From: a virus
Reading direction: 5' to 3' (one strand)
DNA: 64,000 nucleotides
Virus record (IMG/VR): IMGVR_UViG_3300021067_000006
Coordinates: 1 to 64,000 of that record
A program made the position numbers and the translations under genes. The notes beneath the pieces are model-generated. The model was not told where the DNA came from. It ran no database searches and saw only the letters and a program-made list of their open reading frames with translations. Numbering within the stretch: the stretch's first letter is position 1; every line of letters starts with the position of its first letter. Shown here piece by piece: positions 40,919 through 48,288 of the stretch.

Positions 40919-41266
40919 CTAAAAAGTGTGCGGCGCGCGCGACCCCTCGAAAAGACGTGCGCACAACGCACACACCCACACTTCGGCCGCCGGGTCCCGC
41001 CGACCATCCGAGCAGCGCGACTCGAACAGCGGCTCGGCCGGCACCGCAGCGACCATCACGCGCCGGCACGGCGCACAGAACACGGGACCGCCGTGCGGCA
41101 CGAGCCATCCGACGATGAGGCACGAGCGCCCACCGAACACGCGGCCCGCCTCGACAGCCGACAGCCCACCGCCCGTGTTCGGTGACACCGGGCCAAAGCA
41201 GTCGACCTTGCTCGGTTGCCAGGCGAACAGGTCGAGCTGCCGATCGGACACCACGCGGCGCGACAT
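40919..41266 (-). CDS. Cys-rich zinc-binding protein
   Basis: 115 aa starting MSRRVVSDRQLDLFAWQPSK at ATG 41266. The start overlaps the upstream stop. Contains VFCAPCRRVMVA and VWVCALCARLFEGSR: two CxxC pairs about 45 residues apart, the layout of a zinc ribbon with an insert. Its stop is followed immediately by the -35 of the hairpin promoter. Confidence 0.5.
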   Translation of the reverse strand: MSRRVVSDRQLDLFAWQPSKVDCFGPVSPNTGGGLSAVEAGRVFGGRSCLIVGWLVPHGGPVFCAPCRRVMVAAVPAEPLFESRCSDGRRDPAAEVWVCALCARLFEGSRAPHTF

Positions 41267-41832
41267 CACTCCCGCAGCAGCACCGCCACCGCGCGCAGGC
41301 GCTCGGCGCGCCGCTCGAGTTGCTCTGCGCGCCGGTTGCCCGAGCCCTTGAGCTGCTGCTCGATGAGCTCAGCGAGCCGCTCGGCAAGCTGCGACGGGGC
41401 GAGCACAGCCGCAGCTTCGACGTCACCGATCACGCTCTCGACCACCCGCGCTTTCGTGACCCACTGGTCGGGCTTTTCGGGGTCGTCGTGCCAAACACCG
41501 CTTCGTGCGATCGACGCGAAGCGCCCATCGTCGAGCAGGTAGAGACGCTCGCCACCGAGCGAACCGCTGTCGTCGCCGGGCCCCTCGGTAAACCCATCTT
41601 CGAGCAGCACGCCGCGCGGCTCACGCGGATCAGCGTACATCCGTTCCTCTTGCCCACGAGCTCGCCGCATGCCCGCGACTTGAATCGCCGAGCAGAGCGC
41701 GGGCAGCGCCGGACGCACCGCCTCGACGATCGCGCGCATCGCGTCGCCCGCCGCACGCTCGGCCTCGGCACCCGCGGCGAGCTTCCGATCGTGCTGCGCC
41801 GCGAGCTCTTCGACTTGTCTCTTGCTGGTCAT
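41266..41832 (-). CDS. Helical hypothetical protein
   Basis: 188 aa starting MTSKRQVEELAAQHDRKLAA at ATG 41832. Helices flank a short beta region (ERLYLLDDGRFASIARSGVW) and a C-terminal coiled coil (AERLAELIEQQLKGSGNRRA). No family recognised. Confidence 0.5.
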   Translation of the reverse strand: MTSKRQVEELAAQHDRKLAAGAEAERAAGDAMRAIVEAVRPALPALCSAIQVAGMRRARGQEERMYADPREPRGVLLEDGFTEGPGDDSGSLGGERLYLLDDGRFASIARSGVWHDDPEKPDQWVTKARVVESVIGDVEAAAVLAPSQLAERLAELIEQQLKGSGNRRAEQLERRAERLRAVAVLLRE

Positions 41833-41870
41833 CGTCGTGCATCCTGAGTCGTGGTCGTCGCGCGCGCCGC

Positions 41871-42167
41871 TCACCCTGGCCTCGTCGGCTCGTCTTCGGA
41901 CATGAGCGCCTGAGCGCGCGCATCCTGCAGCGACGTGAGCGAGCGACCGCTGCGCACGCAAACGCCGTCGACGTAGAAGCTCGCGACGTAAACGCCGTTG
42001 CGCTTCGACGTGCGCACGCACGCCGTATCGCCGTGCTGGTCGAGCCATTCCATCTCGCGCCTGCAGGTCTCTGCGTTGCGCTCTGCGACCATGCGATGCA
42101 CGCGCTCCTGCACACTCTCGATCGAAACCGGGGCGCCGTTCGCCGAACGCCGATAGTTGCCGTCCAT
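41871..42167 (-). CDS. Protein under hairpin promoter 4
   Basis: 98 aa starting MDGNYRRSANGAPVSIESVQ with AAAGG about 10 nt upstream. Contains RVHRMVAERNAETCRREMEW and RNGVYVASFYVDGVCVRSGR, a small alpha/beta domain. First gene after copy 4 of the element. Unknown function. Confidence 0.55.
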   Translation of the reverse strand: MDGNYRRSANGAPVSIESVQERVHRMVAERNAETCRREMEWLDQHGDTACVRTSKRNGVYVASFYVDGVCVRSGRSLTSLQDARAQALMSEDEPTRPG

Positions 42168-42184
42168 TGGGGGGAACCTTTCAT

Positions 42185-42262
42185 GCCGCTCAGCGCGGCG
42201 TGTGAAACCGAGCTCAGCGCCCGGCGAGAGTCGACACTAGCTCATGATGCTCCGACGCGCAA
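42185..42262 (-). promoter_or_regulatory. Promoter with tandem GCTGA-loop hairpins, copy 4
   Basis: TTGCGC (42257-42262), 17 nt, TAGTGT (42234-42239), hairpin 1 at 42208-42224 (CCGGGC/GCTCGG with one wobble) and hairpin 2 at 42185-42199 (GCCGC/GCGGC). Loops GCTGA. Hairpin 2 has stem bases different from the other copies yet fully paired, which is compensatory change. Confidence 0.7.
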
Positions 42263-42263
42263 G

Positions 42264-42839
42264 CTATTCGCTCTCACCGGGCGGAAGCGCGGGCATAGCC
42301 GCCGGTGCTTCCGCCACCTCGACGCCTGCAGCGTCGACCACACCCGGGTCGGGCATGCGCACAAGCATCAGCCGCACGCGGTCGAGCAGCCCAGTGCCCG
42401 GCACCCGCGCTTTCTCGAGCGCGGTCTGCGCCTCGATCGCTTCCGTCATCAGCCGCGTCGCAGCTTCAGCCTGCCGCTGCGCGACGGGCATGTCGCCCGA
42501 CAGCGCACGCACGGCGCGCATGAACGCCGTCACGACGATGCCCTCGAGCTGCGTGACACGCTTGCCTAACAACGCATTCCGCTCTTCTAGCTGCTGAAGT
42601 TTCCGAGCTTCCTGCCACGCGTTCCGTGAACGCTCGACGTCACCGCGTTGCTTGGCCTCGAGCAAATTGAGCGCACGCGCCGCGAAGCTGAGCTCGACAC
42701 GCGCAGCCTCCGAAGTTCCAGCGACGAGCGGGCGCGCGCGTTCTTCGAGCTCGAGCAGCTCACGACGCAAACGCTCGAGCTCGGAGCTCGGCTCGATGAT
42801 CGCGTTCGTCGGCGGCAGTAGTTTCGGCACGTCCGCCAT
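42264..42839 (-). CDS. Coiled-coil protein near the large terminase
   Basis: 191 aa starting MADVPKLLPPTNAIIEPSSE. Residues about 20-110 form a coiled coil (LERLRRELLELEERARPLVA; QLEERNALLGKRVTQLEGIV). The end is Ala/Pro-rich and acidic. It follows the large terminase nuclease gene, but no packaging motif is visible. Confidence 0.55.
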   Translation of the reverse strand: MADVPKLLPPTNAIIEPSSELERLRRELLELEERARPLVAGTSEAARVELSFAARALNLLEAKQRGDVERSRNAWQEARKLQQLEERNALLGKRVTQLEGIVVTAFMRAVRALSGDMPVAQRQAEAATRLMTEAIEAQTALEKARVPGTGLLDRVRLMLVRMPDPGVVDAAGVEVAEAPAAMPALPPGESE

Positions 42840-42846
42840 GATGCCG

Positions 42847-43698
42847 TCACCGCTCTGCGATCTGCGCGGCGATGCTCTCCGCCGCACTCGTCCCGTAGTA
42901 ATCGCGCCCGGCGCGCAGCATGCCGCTCGCGCGTGCCTGCTCGCGCGCCATCCATGCAGCCATCAACGTGTCGCCCGTGTGCGCGTTCGGTGTGTACGCG
43001 AGCAGGTCGTCGACGAACGTCTGCACGCCCGGCGCGCAGCGCCCGCGCTCGTCCGCGGGGATGAGCCATGCACCGTTCTCGAGCTCAACGAGCAGCGACT
43101 CGACGCCGAACAGCGGGTTGCGCTTGTTGCGTGCAGACGTCTCGTGCGAGCGCACGCGCAGCGTCGCGTCGAGCTCGAGCGACCACTGCCTGAGGTAGTC
43201 CTGGAACGCGTTCGTCTCGATGCGCACGATCGACTCAAACCGATCGTGATGCGACCGCACGAGCTCGATGAGCGCGCGACCGCCCATGCGCCCCGAGTTG
43301 ACGTCGAGCACGAGGCGACGATTATCAGCGAGCACGGCGAACGTGAACACCGAGCAAAGGTCCGACCCCTTCCGGCGCGACGCGGCGAGGTCGACGCCGG
43401 TGAACGCACCGCCCCGTTCCCATCGCGCCTGCGGTCGGTCGTAGTCGAGCTCGCGCGCGCGTGCTTTCGCCGCTCGGATCCATTCGTCTTTGACGCGCGC
43501 GCTCGTGTCGTCGCGCGTCCGGTTGCCGTACGCACGCGCGAACTCCGAGCCGCCGCCCATCATCGTGCGGATCTCAACGAGCTTCTCGCGCGGGAACTTG
43601 CCCGGCCAAAGCGGCACGATGTCGTGCGCGTCGACCCAGCCAGCGCTCTCCGACGCCACAAGCGCCGCATCGCTCGGCGACAGCGCCGCTGGTTTCAC
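42847..43698 (-). CDS. terL: Large terminase, nuclease part
   Basis: 283 aa from GTG 43698, overlapping the ATPase gene stop as GTGA. The first 60 residues are the linker that follows the ATPase core in ordinary TerL (VPLWPGKFPREKLVEIRTMM then SEFARAYGNRTRD). The RNase H-fold nuclease follows: GVDLA with Asp103, VLDVNSGRM, IVRIETNAFQDYL with the catalytic Glu, and a late Asp in NAHTGDTLMAAWM. It cuts concatemeric DNA at the end of headful packaging. Confidence 0.8.
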   Translation of the reverse strand: MKPAALSPSDAALVASESAGWVDAHDIVPLWPGKFPREKLVEIRTMMGGGSEFARAYGNRTRDDTSARVKDEWIRAAKARARELDYDRPQARWERGGAFTGVDLAASRRKGSDLCSVFTFAVLADNRRLVLDVNSGRMGGRALIELVRSHHDRFESIVRIETNAFQDYLRQWSLELDATLRVRSHETSARNKRNPLFGVESLLVELENGAWLIPADERGRCAPGVQTFVDDLLAYTPNAHTGDTLMAAWMAREQARASGMLRAGRDYYGTSAAESIAAQIAER

Positions 43699-44642
43699 AG
43701 CGCCCCCGCGCGCATCTCTTCGGCGGCTTGCTCGATGAGCTCACGCCGATCATTCGCGACGAGTCGATGCACTCCCGAGTCGCCGCCGATGAGCGACGGT
43801 CGAATGTCGGGCGAATCGAAGTCGTCGGCGTTCTTGAAAAAGACGTTGCCCCACGCGTCCATGCTGCAGCTCGGCCATCCGATTTTCTCGAGCTCGTACG
43901 TGACATCCTCCGGATGCCATGGCGTGTTCGTCACGCAGCAGCGCGCGCCCTTCTCGCCGAGCCGCGTGACCACCGTCGAAAGTACCCACTTGTTTACCTT
44001 GCGACGCTGCTCCGCGGTGCTCGTGTTCTGCTCATCGAGGATGTCGTCGACGTTCGCCCAGTTCAGGCGCGAGCCCGGTAGGCGCTTGCTATCGAGCCCG
44101 AGCGCGACGCACGATGGATCGCGAATGCCGTACGGTCGATCGATCGTGATGGCCGTCTGCGTCCACGGCTCTCCGTCGCGCTGCGTCGGCAGAAGCTGCG
44201 GGTAAACGAGCCGGAGCTCCGGGCTATCCTCGATGTACGAACGCACGGCGAGCAGCGGCTTGCTCGCCTGATCTTCGCTGCTCGAGATGAACGCGCCGCG
44301 CGTCGTCTTGCTTTTCCCGAGCTGCCACAACGTGAGCCCAGTCATGCAGAACGACTTAGAAAACCCGACGGGCAAACGCAGCACCGTAAACGGGTAGTGC
44401 CGCACGAAGTCGAACAGCACGCGCTGATGCGGCAGCGTCACGATACGCACGCGCGTTGTCTCCTCGCGCATCACGTACCCAAAAAAGTGCTTTGGGCTCT
44501 CACGCGCGAGCGCGACGCGCCGCATGTTCCACTCGACTAGCAGCCGCTCCTCATCCGACAGCGCGGCGAGCCGCGAGAACGGCGCGCCGCGCGGCGGGTT
44601 GTGAATGCTGTCGAGGTACTGCTCGGGGCTCGGCTGTGCCAT
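43695..44642 (-). CDS. terL: Large terminase, ATPase part
   Basis: 315 aa starting MAQPSPEQYLDSIHNPPRGA. The packaging ATPase has a variant P-loop (RLPVGFSKSF, residues about 90-99), a coupling region GAFISSSEDQASKPL, and Walker B WANVDDILDE (about 196-205). Motif III lies in CCVTNTPWHPED. It ends shortly after the ATPase core; the nuclease is made from the next, overlapping gene. Its leader has AAAGGAA 16 nt before the ATG, within a short GTCCG/CGGAC stem. Confidence 0.8.
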   Translation of the reverse strand: MAQPSPEQYLDSIHNPPRGAPFSRLAALSDEERLLVEWNMRRVALARESPKHFFGYVMREETTRVRIVTLPHQRVLFDFVRHYPFTVLRLPVGFSKSFCMTGLTLWQLGKSKTTRGAFISSSEDQASKPLLAVRSYIEDSPELRLVYPQLLPTQRDGEPWTQTAITIDRPYGIRDPSCVALGLDSKRLPGSRLNWANVDDILDEQNTSTAEQRRKVNKWVLSTVVTRLGEKGARCCVTNTPWHPEDVTYELEKIGWPSCSMDAWGNVFFKNADDFDSPDIRPSLIGGDSGVHRLVANDRRELIEQAAEEMRAGAL

Positions 44643-44717
44643 CGGTCCGGTGCGCTGTTCCTTTCGGACGGCGCGCCCGGGGATAGCGCAGGAGAGGGGG
44701 CTCCCGAGTCGCTGAGC

Positions 44718-45290
44718 TTAGCTCGACTCTGGACGCCACGCGCGTAGCTGCGCGAGGACACGCAGATACGTCGCCCGCCGAGCGCCGACGTCGCGCAGGC
44801 TACCCGAGCAGCCGCGCCCGCCGTACGCCGAGAAGACACGGTCGATCCACTGCTCGCCGCCGTGCGCCTCGAACGAGCGGCAGAGCCACCGCGCTCGCGT
44901 GATCGCCCGCACCGCGGCGCCCGCGGCAACGCTCGTCGGCTGCAGGCCTGCACCGACGAGCGCGTCGAACACCTCGTCGGAAACGACAGCGCCGCGTTGC
45001 AGCTGCCAAGGGCTTCGCGCCCGGCCGCGGTCGCACTCCCACGGCTTGCACTGCCCCTCGTGAATCCTCAGCGAGAAGCGCGATTCCGAGTCGCCGATGG
45101 TGATCGCGAACGCGGCTAGCTGCTCACGCGGCCACGGCCAGCGAGGCTCAGCCTGCACCGCGACGGCGAGCGCATCGGCGACGACCGCGAGCTGCGCACG
45201 CTTGAGCTCGTGGTGCTCGCGATCTTCGTGGAACACAGGTCGGGCGAGGAGCGCGGCGAGGATCGCGCCGGCTGCGATGGTGCTGGACAT
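44718..45290 (-). CDS. Lysozyme-like / lytic transglycosylase protein
   Basis: 190 aa starting MSSTIAAGAILAALLARPVF, an N-terminal hydrophobic signal or anchor. The lysozyme-like core has AFAITIGDSESRFS (catalytic Glu in SES), then ARSPWQLQRGA and a late FSAYGGRGCSGS, the pattern of goose-type and SLT-like transglycosylases of phages. It lies between terminase genes, away from the lysis cluster, so it may be an endolysin with a signal-anchor start or a virion-associated enzyme. TAGACC lies 6 nt before the ATG. Confidence 0.6.
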   Translation of the reverse strand: MSSTIAAGAILAALLARPVFHEDREHHELKRAQLAVVADALAVAVQAEPRWPWPREQLAAFAITIGDSESRFSLRIHEGQCKPWECDRGRARSPWQLQRGAVVSDEVFDALVGAGLQPTSVAAGAAVRAITRARWLCRSFEAHGGEQWIDRVFSAYGGRGCSGSLRDVGARRATYLRVLAQLRAWRPESS

Positions 45291-45299
45291 GCCCGGGGT

Positions 45300-45872
45300 C
45301 TACTCCGCTTCGGCCGCCTGCGGGGGTTGACCGTCGTACAGCACATCCGGCTGCGACGCGCGCTGCCCGCTCGACACGAGCGTCGTCGTGGAAGTCGGCT
45401 GCTCCGCCGCCGCTGTCGCCCGCGAACCACGACGAGCGCGCTCGCGCACGAACTCCGGCGCCGCCGGGATCTCCCTTCCGTTCTTCGCTGCACGCACCGC
45501 GCGACGTGTCCACGCGAGCACCTCGGCCCTCTGACTCTGAGACCACGCCCGGATCGTAGAGATGGACGGCGGTCGCTCGAGCACTTCAGAAAGCCTCTGC
45601 TTAAGCAGAATGGGTTCGTCGATGGTGGCCTCGACACCATCGACACGAGCCGCCGTCACACGCGTCTCGGTTGCAGGCGTCGCATTGAGTTGCTGCGCCG
45701 AGAACTTGAGCAGCGCTCCGTTCTCGGCGAACACCACTTCGGCGTCGAGCGGTTGCGCCCTAAGGTGCTCGGGAATCATGTCGAGCGTGCGCGCACCCGC
45801 GATGATCGCATCGGTCAATTCGGCCATCGAAAGCACGATCGCATCGCGCAATACAGGATTACGTTCGGTCAT
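45300..45872 (-). CDS. Hypothetical protein between terminase genes
   Basis: 190 aa starting MTERNPVLRDAIVLSMAELT; CATCAT is exactly 7 nt before the ATG. An N-terminal alpha/beta half (TDAIIAGARTLDMIPEHLRA), then VEATIDEPILLKQRLSEVLE and STIRAWSQSQRAEVLAWTRR (helical), ending in low-complexity Thr/Ala/Gln. Unknown, possibly packaging-linked. Confidence 0.55.
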   Translation of the reverse strand: MTERNPVLRDAIVLSMAELTDAIIAGARTLDMIPEHLRAQPLDAEVVFAENGALLKFSAQQLNATPATETRVTAARVDGVEATIDEPILLKQRLSEVLERPPSISTIRAWSQSQRAEVLAWTRRAVRAAKNGREIPAAPEFVRERARRGSRATAAAEQPTSTTTLVSSGQRASQPDVLYDGQPPQAAEAE

Positions 45873-46519
45873 GGCGTCGATGATGCCACGACACCCGGCA
45901 CATCGATCACGTCACGGCCTGCCGCACGCATCAGCTCGCGCTGCTCGATGATGGCGCGCTCGCGCTCTTCTGCAGTCATGCCCGCGAGCACGGAAACGAG
46001 CGACGCAGCGAGACCCTCATCGCCGGTGAGATGCACGCGCCTCGGTGCGATCGTCCCGGTGATATCGGCGAGCAGCCGCTCGTGCTGATTCACGCTCGAC
46101 CACGGCACCTTCGCCGAACTGCGCATGCGCAGCAGGTCGTTCTGCAAACGCTCGACCTGCTCCGCTGCGATCGTCGCGCGCCGGTCTTTGTACTCGGCAT
46201 GCAGGTCCGCACGGATCTCCTGCATGCGCAGCTGCACGGTGCGCAGCGACAACCGATGCCGAACGAACGCGAGCTCGGCCGCGCAGTGCGGGCACTGCGT
46301 GACGTCGACCGGAACCCGTCGACCACACGAGCCGACGCAATCGCGCGTGTTGACGATCTCGGCAACGCGCGTCGACGGCGCGCCCGACAGCATCAGGCTC
46401 GCAACGAGCAGCCGAACCGCTTCGGTCGACTCCTCACCCTCGGCGCCGCCCGTGCCGCCCGTGCCGCGTGAGTTAGCCGGCGGAAGGGACTTCGGGGCCG
46501 GTGCTCGCGGTACTCGCAT
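45869..46519 (-). CDS. Small terminase subunit candidate
   Basis: 216 aa starting MRVPRAPAPKSLPPANSRGT. TACCCT lies 6 nt before the ATG. After a disordered start there is LMLSGAPSTRVAEIVNTRDC, an HTH-like segment, a zinc site (DCVGSC, QCPHCAAE), HRLSLRTVQLRMQEIRADLH, a coiled coil and AKVPWSSVNQHERLLADITG...APRRVHLTGDEG. A W-x(6)-E-x-L-L-x-x-I-x-G-T ending is common in TerS. TerS recognises phage DNA and hands it to TerL, encoded about 1 kb on. Evidence is pattern and position. Confidence 0.55.
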   Translation of the reverse strand: MRVPRAPAPKSLPPANSRGTGGTGGAEGEESTEAVRLLVASLMLSGAPSTRVAEIVNTRDCVGSCGRRVPVDVTQCPHCAAELAFVRHRLSLRTVQLRMQEIRADLHAEYKDRRATIAAEQVERLQNDLLRMRSSAKVPWSSVNQHERLLADITGTIAPRRVHLTGDEGLAASLVSVLAGMTAEERERAIIEQRELMRAAGRDVIDVPGVVASSTP

Positions 46520-46796
46520 CCTGCGAGGGTAGCTCACGATTCAAGATGCGCAGCAGCTCACGTTTCTGCTCACCGCCCGGCAGCGCCGCAGCAGCGCCGC
46601 GAATCGCCTCGAGCCAGTCGGTGCGCACGAGCTCGAGCGCGACCATCTCGCGGCCACTATTCGGCTCGCCGTGCAGAAACTCGTAACCGATCTCGACCAT
46701 CTGAACGGTGCCGTCGACGAACGGCACCGTCATCGACAGCCGCCCCCGCCTCACGACGAGGCCGAGCCCGGCGTTCCAATCGAGAAACGCCGTCAC
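46473..46796 (-). CDS. Hypothetical beta-rich protein
   Basis: 107 aa from GTG 46796 (GTGA overlap): TAFLDWNAGLGLVVRRGRLS then MTVPFVDGTVQMVEIGYEFL. Its last 15 codons overlap the small-terminase candidate by 47 bases. Unknown function. Confidence 0.5.
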   Translation of the reverse strand: MTAFLDWNAGLGLVVRRGRLSMTVPFVDGTVQMVEIGYEFLHGEPNSGREMVALELVRTDWLEAIRGAAAALPGGEQKRELLRILNRELPSQDASTASTGPEVPSAG

Positions 46797-47071
46797 GTCG
46801 CAGCCTCGAGCATCCCGATCGCGCTGTCGAGCGACGCTCGGAGCCAACGCGCCTCGTCCAGGTCGAGCGTGATCCGCCCGACGAGCTCCGATTCGAGCGG
46901 CCGCCCGCTGCCGTCAACGCCCGTCTCGACCAGCTCGATGACACCCGCAAAGCTGCCCGTCTGCAACCTCACGAACAGCCGCGCAGGGTGATGCGAGACG
47001 GGCCTTGTCGCGCGTGTCCACTCGTGCGCCCCGAGCTCGTCGCAGTATCGCGGTTCGGTCTGCTCTTGCAT
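46793..47071 (-). CDS. Hypothetical protein
   Basis: 92 aa starting MQEQTEPRYCDELGAHEWTR at ATG 47071. CATCAT is exactly 7 nt upstream and palindrome copy 6 lies 7 nt before that. A second start (TTG 47128, overlapping the upstream stop) is also possible. VELVETGVDGSGRPLESELV and ITLDLDEARWLRASLDSAIG look like a small beta-alpha domain. Confidence 0.5.
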   Translation of the reverse strand: MQEQTEPRYCDELGAHEWTRATRPVSHHPARLFVRLQTGSFAGVIELVETGVDGSGRPLESELVGRITLDLDEARWLRASLDSAIGMLEAAT

Positions 47072-47092
47072 CAAGTCGATGATGCCGGGCCG

Positions 47093-47114
47093 TTTGGAAT
47101 CGCGCGATTGCATA
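47093..47114. repeat. 22-bp palindrome, copy 6
   Basis: TTTGGAAT, CGCGCG, ATTGCATA. Its edge is 7 nt from the CATCAT hexamer of the gene starting at 47071. Confidence 0.65.
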
Positions 47115-47124
47115 CGGGCCGTGG

Positions 47125-47601
47125 TCAAAGACCGTACGCGGAAACCCTCACGCGAATCGTTCCCGGTGTGCCGACCGCGCCGACCTCGGCCTTGAGGAGC
47201 CGAAACAGCCGCGCACCCGCGGGCACGCGGAAGTCGGTCGCGAGCGCGTGCTCCGCCGCGCCGACGACCGGGCCGAGCACCTGCTCGGCGTACGCCTTGC
47301 GCGTCGCGTACGGCTCCGCCGCAACGACGCTGCCCTCGCTCGTCATCGAGCTAAACCCGAGCGCCGACTCATCGAATCCCCACTGCGGCCGCAGCGTGTA
47401 ACTCCCGCCGGCGGCGCCGCCCGTGTAGTTGATCCCAACGAGCACGAATCGCGCGCCGAGCGGCAGCTCGAGCCAATCGGGGTCATCGAACGCGCCGGCC
47501 GCAGGCAGCGCTGCGCTCGGATAGAGCTCGACCAGGGTCGAGCTCGGCTGGTCGAGCGTGAGCCTGCGGTCGGTGAACCCGGGAATACGCCTTGTCGCCA
47601 C
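47125..47601 (-). CDS. Beta-rich protein, possible virion component
   Basis: 158 aa from GTG 47601 with TAGGCT 6 nt upstream. Strands RFVLVGINYTGGAAGGSYTL and GTIRVRVSAYGL at the end look like a jelly-roll or Ig-type surface domain as found in phage decoration proteins. No family recognised. Confidence 0.55.
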   Translation of the reverse strand: MATRRIPGFTDRRLTLDQPSSTLVELYPSAALPAAGAFDDPDWLELPLGARFVLVGINYTGGAAGGSYTLRPQWGFDESALGFSSMTSEGSVVAAEPYATRKAYAEQVLGPVVGAAEHALATDFRVPAGARLFRLLKAEVGAVGTPGTIRVRVSAYGL

Positions 47602-47613
47602 GCGACCAGCCTA

Positions 47614-48045
47614 TCAGGCGTTGAAGTTTTGCGCGACGCCCGTGCCCAACGTCAGCTTGCGCGCGGGAAAGCAGTAACCGACCTCCTGCGGCAACTCACG
47701 GCGCAGCACCAGGTCGACCGCGTCGAGCAGGTTGAAGTCGTGCTGACGCTGATTCTGCCACCGCACGTAACAGCCAAGGCACCACACGCCGACGTCGATG
47801 AGCCGCGGCGCCTCGCGTACCAAGCGCGGCCCTCGCCGGCACTGCCTCACCCTGCGCAGCGGCAACGCCTCGGCGTCGTACAACTCGACCTCGACGCAGG
47901 TCTGCCCGTCAATCTCGGAACGCTGCGCTTGAATGAGATACCGCGAACAGATCGCCGGCGCCTGCCTCGGCACCTCGAGCAACAGCGTCCCGTGCCGACC
48001 GACCACACGGTATATCGGCACGGCGTCGATCACGGCGTACCCCAT
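47614..48045 (-). CDS. Hypothetical beta-rich protein
   Basis: 143 aa starting MGYAVIDAVPIYRVVGRHGT at ATG 48045. Contains TCVEVELYDAEALPLRRVRQ and GVWCLGCYVRWQNQ (CxxC). Overlaps the upstream zinc-ribbon gene by 16 bases. Unknown function. Confidence 0.5.
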   Translation of the reverse strand: MGYAVIDAVPIYRVVGRHGTLLLEVPRQAPAICSRYLIQAQRSEIDGQTCVEVELYDAEALPLRRVRQCRRGPRLVREAPRLIDVGVWCLGCYVRWQNQRQHDFNLLDAVDLVLRRELPQEVGYCFPARKLTLGTGVAQNFNA

Positions 48046-48209
48046 GCGCGAGCACGCAACGCGAGCACCGAACCGAGCGCATGCACTTCGATGCGAACGA
48101 ACGCCACGACGCGACCGCGTCGCATGGCATACGCGCCACACGCGACGCAGCGTGCGACGCGCGCTGCTGTAAGCGGCCTCGAGCAGTACGGGCACAGGGT
48201 CGTCGGCAT
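48030..48209 (-). CDS. 59-aa zinc-ribbon protein
   Basis: MPTTLCPYCSRPLTAARVAR then CVACGAYAMRRGRVVAFVRI. Two CxxC units (CPYC and CVAC) about 15 residues apart form a compact zinc ribbon. No clear ribosome-binding site. Role unknown. Confidence 0.55.
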   Translation of the reverse strand: MPTTLCPYCSRPLTAARVARCVACGAYAMRRGRVVAFVRIEVHALGSVLALRARAWGTP

Positions 48210-48288
48210 TCCGGCGCATCTTGCCCGACAGCGCGAACGCGCATCAAGAGCAGAAACGCAACGCGCTGGAAAATTGGGGGTGTAAGTC

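Noticed and set aside
43695-43698. Programmed frameshift joining the two terminase genes
   Set aside because: The overlap is a normal GTGA coupling and no slippery sequence was visible; two separate proteins are the simpler view.
45869-46537. Earlier start MSYPRRM for the small-terminase candidate
   Set aside because: ATG 46519 has TACCCT 6 nt upstream and the extra residues add nothing recognisable.
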